From the NCBI RefSeq assembly GCF_010725885.1, contig NZ_AP022600.1, positions 2,418,001 to 2,482,000 of the forward strand: a DNA stretch of 64,000 nt, written 5' to 3'. The stretch comes from Mycolicibacterium tokaiense. GTDB lineage: Bacteria > Actinomycetota > Actinomycetes > Mycobacteriales > Mycobacteriaceae. Both the position numbers and the translations under genes were made by a program. Positions 54,923 to 63,213 of the stretch are shown here, in pieces. Below the pieces are notes generated by a model, which saw nothing but the letters and a program-made list of their open reading frames with translations, searched no databases and was not told the DNA's origin. Within the stretch, counting starts at the first letter, position 1. Each line of letters opens with the position of its first letter.

Positions 54923-56085
54923 TGACACACCTGATGCTGCCCGCCTCCGACGGCACTGTCGCACCGGTGGAGCTCGTGGCCCCGCCGGTTCTGGTGACCG
55001 GCTCCGCCCCGCCCACCAGCCGCGTCGTGTACGCGGCGGCCCATGTGGTGGCCGACCCTCTGCGGGCGTGCGATGCGGTGGCAGGTGTGGAGCAGATCGA
55101 CTGGGACGCCACACTAAAATTGCGCCGTCGCCTGTGGTCACTGGGGCTCGGTGTCGCGGAGTCCATGGACACCGCCCAGCGCGGGATGGGTCTGGACTGG
55201 GCCGGCGCCCGCGAGTTGGCGCTACGGACCCTCGCCGACGCCCCCGCGCACGGCGGTGACGTGGTGGTGGGGGTGGCCACCGACCAGATCGAAGGCCCGA
55301 CAACCGATCTCGGCCTCATCCGAGATGCCTACCTGGAACAGATCGCCGATATCGAGAGCGCCGGTGGCGCTGTGGTCATGATGGCCAGCCGGCACCTGGC
55401 CGCAGCGGCCCGCAGCCCGGACGACTATGCCAAGGTCTACGGCGAGGTGCTGGCGCAGGCCGGCCGCCCGGTCATCCTGCATTGGCTTGGATCCATGTTC
55501 GACCCCGCGCTTGCCGGCTACTGGGGACACGACGAGCCCAAGGCCGCGATGGCAACCGTCGTCGACATCATCGCCGCCCACGTGGACAAGGTGCACGGCA
55601 TCAAGGTCTCGCTCCTGGATGCCGCACTGGAATCACTGCTGCGCGAGCAGATCCCCACACCCGCACGGGTGTTCACCGGCGACGACTTCAACTACGTCGA
55701 CCTGATCGCCGGTGACGGCACCAGACACAGTGACGCATTGCTCGGCGCCTTTGCCGCGGTGCCCCGGTTCGCGTCAGCGGCCTTCGCCCGGTTGGACGCC
55801 GGTGACGTCCGCGGGTTCCGTGAGATCCTGGAGCCGACGCTGCCGCTGAGCCGCCTGGTGTTCCGCGCCCCCACCCAGTACTACAAGGTGGGCGTTGCCT
55901 GGCTGACGTACCTCGACGGCGGGCAGGACCACTTCCGGATGCTGAAGGGCTTCGAGACCGGTCGCAGTCTGCTGCATCTGGCCGAGCTGGTACGGGTGGC
56001 AGGCGGGCTGGGGCTGTTCGCCGACCCTGAATTGGCCGCGGCGCGGGTGTCGGCCTACTTCGCCGTGCAGGGCATCCGGGTGTGA
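54922..56085 (+). CDS. DUF993 family protein, dihydrodipicolinate-synthase-like aldolase
   Basis: A 387-residue protein of the DUF993 family, usually annotated as dihydrodipicolinate-synthase-like. It fits a TIM-barrel class I aldolase pattern. Lys228 in VHGIKVSLLDAAL matches the GIK motif that carries the Schiff-base lysine in DapA-type aldolases. Other conserved-looking blocks are RVVYAAAHVVADP, SMDTAQRGMGLDW, VILHWLGSMFDPALAGYWG and FTGDDFNYVDLI. The function is not established. As the last gene of an operon with no thiolase, it is the best candidate for carbon-carbon bond cleavage. Confidence 0.82.
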   Translation: MTHLMLPASDGTVAPVELVAPPVLVTGSAPPTSRVVYAAAHVVADPLRACDAVAGVEQIDWDATLKLRRRLWSLGLGVAESMDTAQRGMGLDWAGARELALRTLADAPAHGGDVVVGVATDQIEGPTTDLGLIRDAYLEQIADIESAGGAVVMMASRHLAAAARSPDDYAKVYGEVLAQAGRPVILHWLGSMFDPALAGYWGHDEPKAAMATVVDIIAAHVDKVHGIKVSLLDAALESLLREQIPTPARVFTGDDFNYVDLIAGDGTRHSDALLGAFAAVPRFASAAFARLDAGDVRGFREILEPTLPLSRLVFRAPTQYYKVGVAWLTYLDGGQDHFRMLKGFETGRSLLHLAELVRVAGGLGLFADPELAAARVSAYFAVQGIRV

Positions 56086-56113
56086 GTGTGGCGGAGGTGG
56101 GTACAGGAGCACA

Positions 56114-58108
56114 GTGTCAGCCCCACGCGCCTCCGCGGCCCCCGAAGACCTGCGCCGCCTGGCGGCCGCCCACGGCGTGGCCACGTCCTACAACAACGAG
56201 CGGCGTGAGCCCGTAGAGGTCGACGCCGACGTCATCATCACCGTGCTCGGACTCCTCGACGTGGAGGCGGCCACCGAAGCGGACCGGCGCCGCGAACTTG
56301 CCAAAGTCGCTGAACTCGATCAGGCCGGCATGATCGCCCCCACCGTCGCGGTGCGGGTCGACGGTGGCACCCACACCGTGCCCGGCGCCCGGTTGTTGGT
56401 CGGTGAGGACGGAACGCAGATCGAGGTGGAGGATTCTCTCCCGGTGGATCTGCCGGTCGGCTGGTACCGGTTGCACACCAGTCAGGGCCAGGAGGTCACC
56501 CTGGTTGCGGCGCCGCCGAAGGTGCCGACTGCGCCGGTGAGCTGGGGGTGGATGCTGCAGCTGTACGCGCTGCGCTCGGCTCGGTCGTGGGGCATCGGCG
56601 ATCTGGGTGATCTGCACGAGTTCCTGGACTGGACAGCTCGTGAGCACGGCGCCGGCGCGATACTGCTGAACCCCCTGCACGCGCCTGGGCCCACCCATCC
56701 GGTGCAGCCGTCGCCTTACACCCCGTCGAGTCGCCGGTTCGCCAACCCGCTGGCTCTTCGGATCGAGGACCTCGACGCCTATCTTCAGGCCGACCCCACC
56801 ACCCGCGCCGAGGTGGATGCCCTGCGGGTCAGCGCCACCACCGAACGCATCGACCACGACCTGGTCTGGGCCGCCAAACGTGATGCGCTGGAGCTGTTGT
56901 GGCGTTCGGCGGGACGGCCCGACGCGATCGCGGAGGCGTCGGCGGGGTTGCGGGACTGGGCCACCTATTGCGCTCTGGCAGAACGGCACGGGGGCCGGTG
57001 GAGCCGGTGGCCGTCGGAGCTGCGTGACGTCGGCAGCCCGGCGGTGGCCGCCGCTCGGCGAAATTTGGCTCCTCGGGTGGCATTTCACGCATGGGTGCAG
57101 CAGCAGTGCGCCGACCAGCTGACGGGTCTGCGGCGCCATGCCCATGACTCCGGCATGGCGGTGGGTGTGCTGCATGATCTTGCGGTGGGGGTGGACGCCG
57201 ACGGCGCCGACGCCTGGGCGTTGGCCGAGGTTCTGGCCACGGGGGTGAGCGTGGGAGCGCCGCCGGACAACTTCACCCCGCGCGGGCAGGACTGGGGTCT
57301 GCCGCCCTGGCGACCGGACCGGCTGGCCGCCACCGGATACGCCGCGCTGCGCGACATGCTGCGTGCTGTCCTGCACCATGCCGACGGACTGCGTATCGAC
57401 CATGTGGCCGGTCTGTGGCGGCTGTGGTGGATCCCGCCGGGCGACACCCCCGACCGCGGCACCTACGTGCACTACGACGCCGAGACCATGCTGGCCGTAC
57501 TCGCCTTGGAGGCGCACCGCGCCGACGCCATCGTGGTGGGGGAGGATCTGGGTACCGTCGAACCCGAGGTGACCCAGGCCCTCGCCGACAACGAGATGCT
57601 GGGGTGCGCGGTGTCCTGGTTCACCCGCGACCAGTCGCAACCGGGGGAGCCGCTGCTGCCGCCGTCGCGGTGGCCGTCACGCGCGGCTGCCAGTCTGTCC
57701 ACCCACGACCTGCCGACCGCGGCCGGCTTCCTGCAGGGGGAGCACGTGCGGGCGCGGGCCGAGCTGGGCCTGCTCGACGACGTGCCGGCCGAGCAGGCCA
57801 CTGCGGACCGCGAGCGGGCCGAGTGGCTGGAACTGTTGCGCAGCGAGGGCGTCCTGGACGGGGCGCAGCCCGACGACGCGGAGATCATCACGGCCATGCA
57901 CCGTCTGCTGGCGCGTACGTCGAGCCGGCTCAAGCTGATCTCGCCGTACGACGTGCTCGGTGAGGTCCGGCAGCCGAATCTGCCCGGCACGGTGGACGAA
58001 TACCCGAATTGGCGCCTACCGCTGCCGCAGACGCTCGAGGAGTTGATGGCCGATCCGCGCGTCGCCGATGTGATCAAGGCGTTCCGGGGCGCGCTGCCGG
58101 ACTGCTAG
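56114..58108 (+). CDS. malQ: 4-alpha-glucanotransferase (amylomaltase)
   Basis: A 664-residue GH77 enzyme that transfers 1,4-alpha-glucan segments in maltodextrin/glycogen metabolism. Motifs: LYALRSARSWGIGDLGDL, LNPLHAPGPTHPVQPSPY, LRIDHVAGLWRLWWIP with the nucleophile Asp, IVVGEDLGTVEPEV with the acid/base Glu, and SLSTHDLPTAAGF. The N-terminal extension of about 160 residues is usual for actinobacterial MalQ. It starts with GTG 56114, 28 bases after DUF993; it is probably a separate transcription unit in function. Confidence 0.95.
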   Translation: MSAPRASAAPEDLRRLAAAHGVATSYNNERREPVEVDADVIITVLGLLDVEAATEADRRRELAKVAELDQAGMIAPTVAVRVDGGTHTVPGARLLVGEDGTQIEVEDSLPVDLPVGWYRLHTSQGQEVTLVAAPPKVPTAPVSWGWMLQLYALRSARSWGIGDLGDLHEFLDWTAREHGAGAILLNPLHAPGPTHPVQPSPYTPSSRRFANPLALRIEDLDAYLQADPTTRAEVDALRVSATTERIDHDLVWAAKRDALELLWRSAGRPDAIAEASAGLRDWATYCALAERHGGRWSRWPSELRDVGSPAVAAARRNLAPRVAFHAWVQQQCADQLTGLRRHAHDSGMAVGVLHDLAVGVDADGADAWALAEVLATGVSVGAPPDNFTPRGQDWGLPPWRPDRLAATGYAALRDMLRAVLHHADGLRIDHVAGLWRLWWIPPGDTPDRGTYVHYDAETMLAVLALEAHRADAIVVGEDLGTVEPEVTQALADNEMLGCAVSWFTRDQSQPGEPLLPPSRWPSRAAASLSTHDLPTAAGFLQGEHVRARAELGLLDDVPAEQATADRERAEWLELLRSEGVLDGAQPDDAEIITAMHRLLARTSSRLKLISPYDVLGEVRQPNLPGTVDEYPNWRLPLPQTLEELMADPRVADVIKAFRGALPDC

Positions 58109-58118
58109 CTTACTGGGC

Positions 58119-59159
58119 GTGGCGGAACGGGTGCTGGACGAGCTGGGTTACTACCTGTTGGCGGGCGCCGGCGGCGAGGGGCCAGCGACGCTGACGGATG
58201 AGGCGCGCCGCGGTGAGCAACTGGGTTTCGGAACGGCGTTCATCTCCGAGCGCTGGAACGTCAAAGAGGCCTCATCCCTGGTGGGTGCCGCCTGCGCGGT
58301 GACCGAACGGATGCAGATCGCCACCGCCGCAACCAATCACAACACCCGCCACCCGCTGATCACGGGATCGTGGGCCACCACCATGCACCGGCTGTCTGCA
58401 GGACGCTTCACCCTGGGCATCGGCCGCGGCATCGGCGCTCTGTACTCGGCCTTCGGCGTGCCCGCGGTGACCACCGCGCAGATGGAGGACTTCGCTGCGG
58501 TGATGCGGCGGCTGTGGCAGGGCGAGATGATCTTCAACCACGACGGTCCCATTGGAAAATACCCGGTGTTGTTCCTCGATTCCGACTTCCGCGAGAACAT
58601 CCGGCTGGCCATCGTGGCGTTCGGACCGCAGACGCTGGCCCTGGGCGGCCGGGCCTTCGACGACGTCATCCTGCACACCTACTTCACCCCGGAGACGTTG
58701 CAGCGCAGTGTGAAAACGGTCAAGGCCGCCGCCGAAGAGGCGGGCCGCGACCCGGCATCCGTGCGGGTGTGGTCCTGCTTGGCCACCGTCGGTGACCACC
58801 TGCCCGAGGAACTGCGGTTGAAGAAGACCGTCGCCCGGCTGGCGACCTACCTCCAGGGCTACGGCGACCTGCTGGTCGACACCAACAGATGGGATCGTGC
58901 AGTGCTGCAACGATTCCGCGATGACGCCGTGGTGCAGTCGATTCACGGCGGCATCGACCACAAGGCCAGTGCCGAGCAGATCGAGCACATCGCCACCCTG
59001 ATTCCCGACGACTGGCTGAAGCCCGCGGCCACCGGCTCGGCCGCGCAGTGTGTGGGCCGGGTGCGCCAGGAATTCGACTACGGCGCGGACGCGGTGATCA
59101 TGCACGGCGCCACCCCCGATGAACTGGCGCCCATTGTGGAGCAGTACCGGGCTGGTTGA
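58119..59159 (+). CDS. Luciferase-like (F420-type) oxidoreductase, TIGR03857 type
   Basis: A 346-residue luciferase-like monooxygenase superfamily protein, TIM barrel: ELGYYLLAGAGGEGPATLTDEARRGEQLGFGTAFISER, AATNHNTRHPLITGSWATTMHRLSAGRFTLGIGRG, and ADAVIMHGATPDEL. Members in mycobacteria use the deazaflavin F420. The substrate is unknown. GTG 58119 lies 10 bases after the malQ stop. It converges with the Dabb gene. Confidence 0.87.
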   Translation: MAERVLDELGYYLLAGAGGEGPATLTDEARRGEQLGFGTAFISERWNVKEASSLVGAACAVTERMQIATAATNHNTRHPLITGSWATTMHRLSAGRFTLGIGRGIGALYSAFGVPAVTTAQMEDFAAVMRRLWQGEMIFNHDGPIGKYPVLFLDSDFRENIRLAIVAFGPQTLALGGRAFDDVILHTYFTPETLQRSVKTVKAAAEEAGRDPASVRVWSCLATVGDHLPEELRLKKTVARLATYLQGYGDLLVDTNRWDRAVLQRFRDDAVVQSIHGGIDHKASAEQIEHIATLIPDDWLKPAATGSAAQCVGRVRQEFDYGADAVIMHGATPDELAPIVEQYRAG

Positions 59160-59160
59160 G

Positions 59161-59451
59161 TCAGCTCTCCAGCTGCGCCACGCTCCTGCTTTCGAGGTGC
59201 GGGTTGATCATCTCCTTGATGATGCGCTGATGCTCGGGGTTGTCCCGGTAGGTGAGGAAGCTGTCGCGGTCGTCGAACGTGCCGACCACGGCGAAGTCGA
59301 AGCTGCCGGGGGAGAGGTTGACATCGGGTCCGCAGACGTAGCTCTGCACCCCGTCGATGGCGGCGACCGCGGACTGGAGTGCCTCGGCCACGGCCTGAGC
59401 ATCGAAGGACTCGTCTTTCCACTTGAACATCACGACGTGTGTGAACGACAT
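59161..59451 (-). CDS. Dabb (stress-response A/B barrel) domain protein
   Basis: A 96-residue protein: SFTHVVMFKWKDE, IDGVQSYVCGPDVNLSPGSFDFAVVGTFDDRDSFLTYRDNPEHQRIIKEM. This is the dimeric alpha/beta-barrel Dabb fold found in stress proteins and some small cyclases. No catalytic assignment can be made. It converges with the F420-type gene and diverges from LysR. Confidence 0.9.
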   Translation of the reverse strand: MSFTHVVMFKWKDESFDAQAVAEALQSAVAAIDGVQSYVCGPDVNLSPGSFDFAVVGTFDDRDSFLTYRDNPEHQRIIKEMINPHLESRSVAQLES

Positions 59452-59478
59452 GTGCAGCAGCCTCCTCGGATCGGGGTG

Positions 59479-59533
59479 CCCATCCTACGGGCGCGGCCGG
59501 GCACGCCGGTCGGGCGTGCTCTGAGAGGATGGG
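59479..59533. promoter_or_regulatory. Nested dyads in the Dabb-lysR intergenic region
   Basis: Outer arms CCCATCCT (59479-59486) and AGGATGGG (59526-59533) enclose an inner hairpin-like dyad GCACGCC-N5-GGCGTGC (59501-59519). They lie between two divergent starts, so this is not a terminator; a regulator site or mRNA structure is more likely. Outer spacing is large, so significance is moderate. Confidence 0.35.
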
Positions 59534-59567
59534 ACGCAGCCCGCCCCGGACCGGGAAAGGAGAGTCT

Positions 59568-60497
59568 GTGAGCGACGATGGTGGGGACACCAGATCGCTG
59601 ACCGATCTGGATCTGCCGCAACTGCGGGCGCTCCATGCGTTGTTGACCGAGCGAAGCGTCACCGCCGCCGCTCATCGCCTGGCTCGCAGCCAACCCACTC
59701 TGTCGAGTTCCCTGGCGCGGTTACGCCGCCATTTCGGTGACGAGCTGCTGACTCGCTCAGGCAACCACTACGTTCTGACTCCGTTTGCGCAACAGATTTT
59801 CCCGCTGACCGGAGTTGCGGTCGCGGCAGTCGACCGGGTCTTCGCGGCAGAGGCCGACTTCGAACCACACCGCACTCAGCGCGAGTTCACGATCGTCTCC
59901 TCCGATTTTGGGATCAGCGTGATGGGCGGGCTCCTGGCCGCGCGACTCCTGCGTGACGCCCCGTCGTCGAGGATCAGGTTCCTGCCTCCCACGCCGGCCG
60001 TTTTCGGCCGCGAAGGTGATTACTTCCGTACGGTCGACGGTGCCTTCATGCCCGATGGCTACCTCAACCTCGCACGCCGCCTGGACCTGTACACCGACCG
60101 TTGGGTGTGCGTCGTGTGGTCAGGCAACAGTCGCGTGAAAGGGCAACTGACCATGGCTGATCTCAGGGAGCTGCCCTGGGTCACGACCTCGGTGGATCCG
60201 GTGAACAGGTCGCCGGCCTGGCGGCAGATGGAGTTGCTCGGTGTGGTGCCGCGTGTGTGTGCCATCGCGGACTCCTTCGTGTCGATGCCGAGGCTGATCA
60301 TGGGGACAGACGCCGTGGCGATGCTCCAATCGCGGGTGGCCGCCTTTGCCGCGCCCCGCCCCGAGTTCACCGTGCTGGACTGCCCGTTCGATGTTGTGCC
60401 GCTTGTCGAGTCCTTCTGGTGGCACCCGATGTATGACGAAGACCCGGCCCATCTCTGGCTGCGGTCGGTGTTCGAGGAGATCCGGACCGCACTATAG
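59568..60497 (+). CDS. LysR family transcriptional regulator
   Basis: A 309-residue LTTR. The N-terminal HTH is LPQLRALHALLTERSVTAAAHRLARSQPTLSSSLARLRRHFGDELL, and the C-terminal effector domain resembles the NodD/LinR-type with FTIVSSDFGISVMGG. GTG 59568 (VSDDGGDTRS) follows AAAGGAGAG; the frame open to 59529 lacks support. It precedes, on the same strand, an amidohydrolase/ALDH/transporter set separated by a 116-base regulatory region, so it probably activates them. Confidence 0.88.
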   Translation: MSDDGGDTRSLTDLDLPQLRALHALLTERSVTAAAHRLARSQPTLSSSLARLRRHFGDELLTRSGNHYVLTPFAQQIFPLTGVAVAAVDRVFAAEADFEPHRTQREFTIVSSDFGISVMGGLLAARLLRDAPSSRIRFLPPTPAVFGREGDYFRTVDGAFMPDGYLNLARRLDLYTDRWVCVVWSGNSRVKGQLTMADLRELPWVTTSVDPVNRSPAWRQMELLGVVPRVCAIADSFVSMPRLIMGTDAVAMLQSRVAAFAAPRPEFTVLDCPFDVVPLVESFWWHPMYDEDPAHLWLRSVFEEIRTAL

Positions 60498-60558
60498 GTC
60501 CCATCAATACTCTGCATCAGCAGAATTGGCTTCCTTTGGTACGTGCATACGGCGCACA

Positions 60559-60595
60559 CTGATCCAGCAGATGTGATCTGCGTCTACCGGATCAG
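60559..60595 (+). promoter_or_regulatory. Nested dyad upstream of the amidohydrolase gene
   Basis: Outer arms CTGATCC (60559-60565) and GGATCAG (60589-60595) enclose a perfect inner repeat GCAGAT-N3-ATCTGC (60567-60581). It is located 18-55 bases before ATG 60614. Position and form fit a LysR-type activator site or a strong mRNA hairpin. The adjacent LysR protein is the likely binder. Confidence 0.6.
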
Positions 60596-60613
60596 GAAAT
60601 CGGAGGAAGCGCC

Positions 60614-61651
60614 ATGTCGTCGCCAGCGCTAGATGTGCACGCCCACTTGTGGCTGGACGCGGTGGAAGCTGTCGCTGCGTCCGGCAACGGGTACGTTAAT
60701 GCCGTTGCGCTGGAACTGCATCGGTTCGGTACCGAATCAGTCGCCGAGAGTGCGTCGTCCGCAGCCGAAGTCAGGGACAAGCTGACCGATCCCGCCGCTC
60801 GCCTTGCTGCCATGGATCAGGCGGGTGTGGGGGTGCAACTGGTGTCGGTCGCGCCGACGCAGTATTACCCCTGGGCGGAGGCGGATCTGGCACTCGAGTT
60901 GAGCGCACTGACGAACGCGGGTGTGGCCGAGCACTGCGCCACTGCGGCTGATCGGCTTCTGGGACTTGGCGTCGTCCCGCTGCAGTGTCCTGAGCGCGCC
61001 GTGAAGGCTCTCGAGGACGCCGTTCTCGGACACGGTCTACGCGGAGTCGAAATCTCCTCCCATGCACCGAATCCGAACGGCGGCACCGTGGAACTCTCCG
61101 ACCGTCGGCTCGACGCCTTCTGGCATCGTGCCGAACAGTTGCGCGCCGTGGTGTTCCTTCATCCCTGGGGATGCACGCTGGATGCACGACTGGACAGTTG
61201 GTACTTCGGCAACACCGTGGGGCAACCCGTTGAGCATGCGGTGGCCCTGTCGCACCTCATCATCTCCGGTGTCCTGGACAGACATCCCGACCTGCGACTG
61301 GTTGCTGCTCACGGCGGAGGGTATCTGCCGACATTCATGGGCCGGGCAGATCACGCATGGCGCCATCGACGGGACGCGCGAGGCTGTCGGGAATTGCCCA
61401 GCAGCTACCTGCAGAGAATGTGGTTCGACTCGCTGGTACACACCCCGGAGGCGCTTCGCCGGCTCGTCGACGCAGTGGGAGAACGACGGGTCGTCCTCGG
61501 ATCGGATTTTCCGTTCGACATGGGGGACAGCGATCCGATCGGAAAGGTCAGGGCCGCGGGCCTGACCGAAAGGGTGCAGCGGGCGATCATCGCGGACAAC
61601 GCGCGAGATCTCGGCCTGACTGTCGAGACAGCAGCAGCACGACATGCCTGA
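60614..61651 (+). CDS. Amidohydrolase 2 family protein (ACMSD-like decarboxylase type)
   Basis: A 345-residue metal-dependent TIM-barrel protein: DVHAHLW (two metal His) at residues 7-13, VFLHPWGC, AAHGGGYLPTFMGRAD, and GSDFPFDMG with the metal Asp near residue 298. The family includes ACMSD, resorcylate and 5-carboxyvanillate decarboxylases and some lactone hydrolases. A good GGAGGAAGCGCC ribosome site precedes ATG 60614. Next to an aldehyde dehydrogenase, as ACMSD partners are, it probably takes part in degradation of an aromatic or unsaturated acid. Confidence 0.88.
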   Translation: MSSPALDVHAHLWLDAVEAVAASGNGYVNAVALELHRFGTESVAESASSAAEVRDKLTDPAARLAAMDQAGVGVQLVSVAPTQYYPWAEADLALELSALTNAGVAEHCATAADRLLGLGVVPLQCPERAVKALEDAVLGHGLRGVEISSHAPNPNGGTVELSDRRLDAFWHRAEQLRAVVFLHPWGCTLDARLDSWYFGNTVGQPVEHAVALSHLIISGVLDRHPDLRLVAAHGGGYLPTFMGRADHAWRHRRDARGCRELPSSYLQRMWFDSLVHTPEALRRLVDAVGERRVVLGSDFPFDMGDSDPIGKVRAAGLTERVQRAIIADNARDLGLTVETAAARHA

Positions 61652-61673
61652 TCAAGAAGGAGACACACACCTC

Positions 61674-63167
61674 GTGAACACAAGCGAACCGCGGCGGCTG
61701 CCGTGGTCGTCCGATGATCCTGCCGATCACTTCGTGGTCGACAACCCGGCCACCGGAGCGCCTTTGGTGACGCTCGCTGGTTCCGGAGCCGCACAGGTCG
61801 ATGAGGCGGTGCGCGGCGCCCATGCGGCGCACGTGCGCTGGAAGGCCCGCCCGCCGCGGGAACGCGCGCAGTATCTGCGACGAATCGCCGAGGCCATCCG
61901 TGCCGACGCAGACACCATCGCAGCCTTGGAGACTTCCGACAACGGCAAGCCGCTTCACCAGTCACGAGGGTTCGACACCGAAGCGGCCATCGCGATCTTC
62001 GAGCTGTTCGCGTCGCTGTGTGAGGCGATGCCCGGTGCGGTCCGTGATGTCGGGCCGATCGTGGACGTGACGCTGCTGGAACCGTTCGGTGTGATCGCGG
62101 CGATCGTCCCGTTCAACTGGCCGCCACTGCATGCTGCGGGCAAGCTGGCCCCCGCCTTGGCCGCCGGCAACGCCGTCGTCATCAAACCGCCGGAACAGGC
62201 ACCGCTGTCGGTGCTGCACGTCGTCGATATCGCGCGGTCGATCCTGCCGGACGACATCGTGCACGTGGTCGCCGGTGGTGGAGCCGTGGGAGCAGCGCTG
62301 GCCGGACATCCGCTGGTGGGCAAGATCTCCTTCACCGGCGCTCCCGGTACCGGAGCAGCCGTATTGCGGACTGCTGCAGACAATCTCACGCCGACACTGA
62401 TGGAGCTCGGCGGCAAGAACCCGTTCATCGTCTTCGCCGACGCTGACCTGGAGTCGGTCATCCCGTGGGCTGTCGAAGGTGCTTTCTTCAATCAGGGCGA
62501 GGCCTGTACGGCTGCGTCTCGCATCCTGATCCATCGCGAGATCTACTCCGAGGTCGCCGAACGGATGGCCGAGGCGGTACGCCGGCTGCGGGTGGGCGAC
62601 GGTGCTGATCCGGCCACCCACGTGGGTCCCTTAGTGACCGCCGAGCATCAGCGGCGTGTCGAGGACTATCTGGCCATCGGCGTCAAAGAGGGGGCCACGC
62701 TGTTCGCCCAGGCGGCAATCCCCGCTGATCCGCGGCTCGCCGGCGGGCATTACGTGGCACCGTCGGTCTTCACCGATGTCACCCCCGGTATGCGCATCGC
62801 GCAGGAAGAGATCTTCGGGCCCGTGACGTGCCTGATTCCTTTCGATACCGAGGACGAGGCGGTAGACATCGCCAATGGCACCGAGTTCGGGCTGGTGGCA
62901 GCAGTTTTCACGGCCGACAGCGAGCGTGCCATGCGGGTCTCCCGGTCGATCAGAGCGGGCATGGTGTTCGTCAATCACTACAACAGGGCCTTTGTCGGCA
63001 CACCCTTCGGAGGCGTCGGCCATAGCGGCTTCGGCCGCGAGCATGCACTCGAGACCCTGCACGAGTTCGGCTACAGCAAGAGTCTGCGACTGCCTTCCGG
63101 GCTTTCCCCGATTCCGCGGTGGGCACCATCAATCAGTGTGTGCCACAACTCTTCTGCTCAAATCTGA
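61674..63167 (+). CDS. Aldehyde dehydrogenase
   Basis: A 497-residue ALDH: AAIVPFNWPPLHAAGK, GNAVVIKPPEQAP, FTGAPGTGAAV, MELGGKNPFIV with the general-base Glu, NQGEACTAASR with catalytic Cys278, and EEIFGPVTCL. GTG 61674 (VNTSEPRRLPW) follows AAGGAG at 11 bases; ATG 61644, inside the amidohydrolase end, is an alternative without a ribosome site. It is probably a semialdehyde dehydrogenase acting with the upstream amidohydrolase. The C-terminal tail after SLRLPSG is about 20 residues longer than usual. Confidence 0.91.
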   Translation: MNTSEPRRLPWSSDDPADHFVVDNPATGAPLVTLAGSGAAQVDEAVRGAHAAHVRWKARPPRERAQYLRRIAEAIRADADTIAALETSDNGKPLHQSRGFDTEAAIAIFELFASLCEAMPGAVRDVGPIVDVTLLEPFGVIAAIVPFNWPPLHAAGKLAPALAAGNAVVIKPPEQAPLSVLHVVDIARSILPDDIVHVVAGGGAVGAALAGHPLVGKISFTGAPGTGAAVLRTAADNLTPTLMELGGKNPFIVFADADLESVIPWAVEGAFFNQGEACTAASRILIHREIYSEVAERMAEAVRRLRVGDGADPATHVGPLVTAEHQRRVEDYLAIGVKEGATLFAQAAIPADPRLAGGHYVAPSVFTDVTPGMRIAQEEIFGPVTCLIPFDTEDEAVDIANGTEFGLVAAVFTADSERAMRVSRSIRAGMVFVNHYNRAFVGTPFGGVGHSGFGREHALETLHEFGYSKSLRLPSGLSPIPRWAPSISVCHNSSAQI

Positions 63168-63213
63168 CCCTCTGAGACCACACGTGTCCGCCCAAAGACG
63201 AGAAAGGCACGCC

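Noticed and set aside
59501..59519. Hairpin that might be a transcription terminator
   Set aside because: It lies between two divergent gene starts and has no T-run, so neither neighbour could use it as a terminator; kept only as a possible regulatory dyad.
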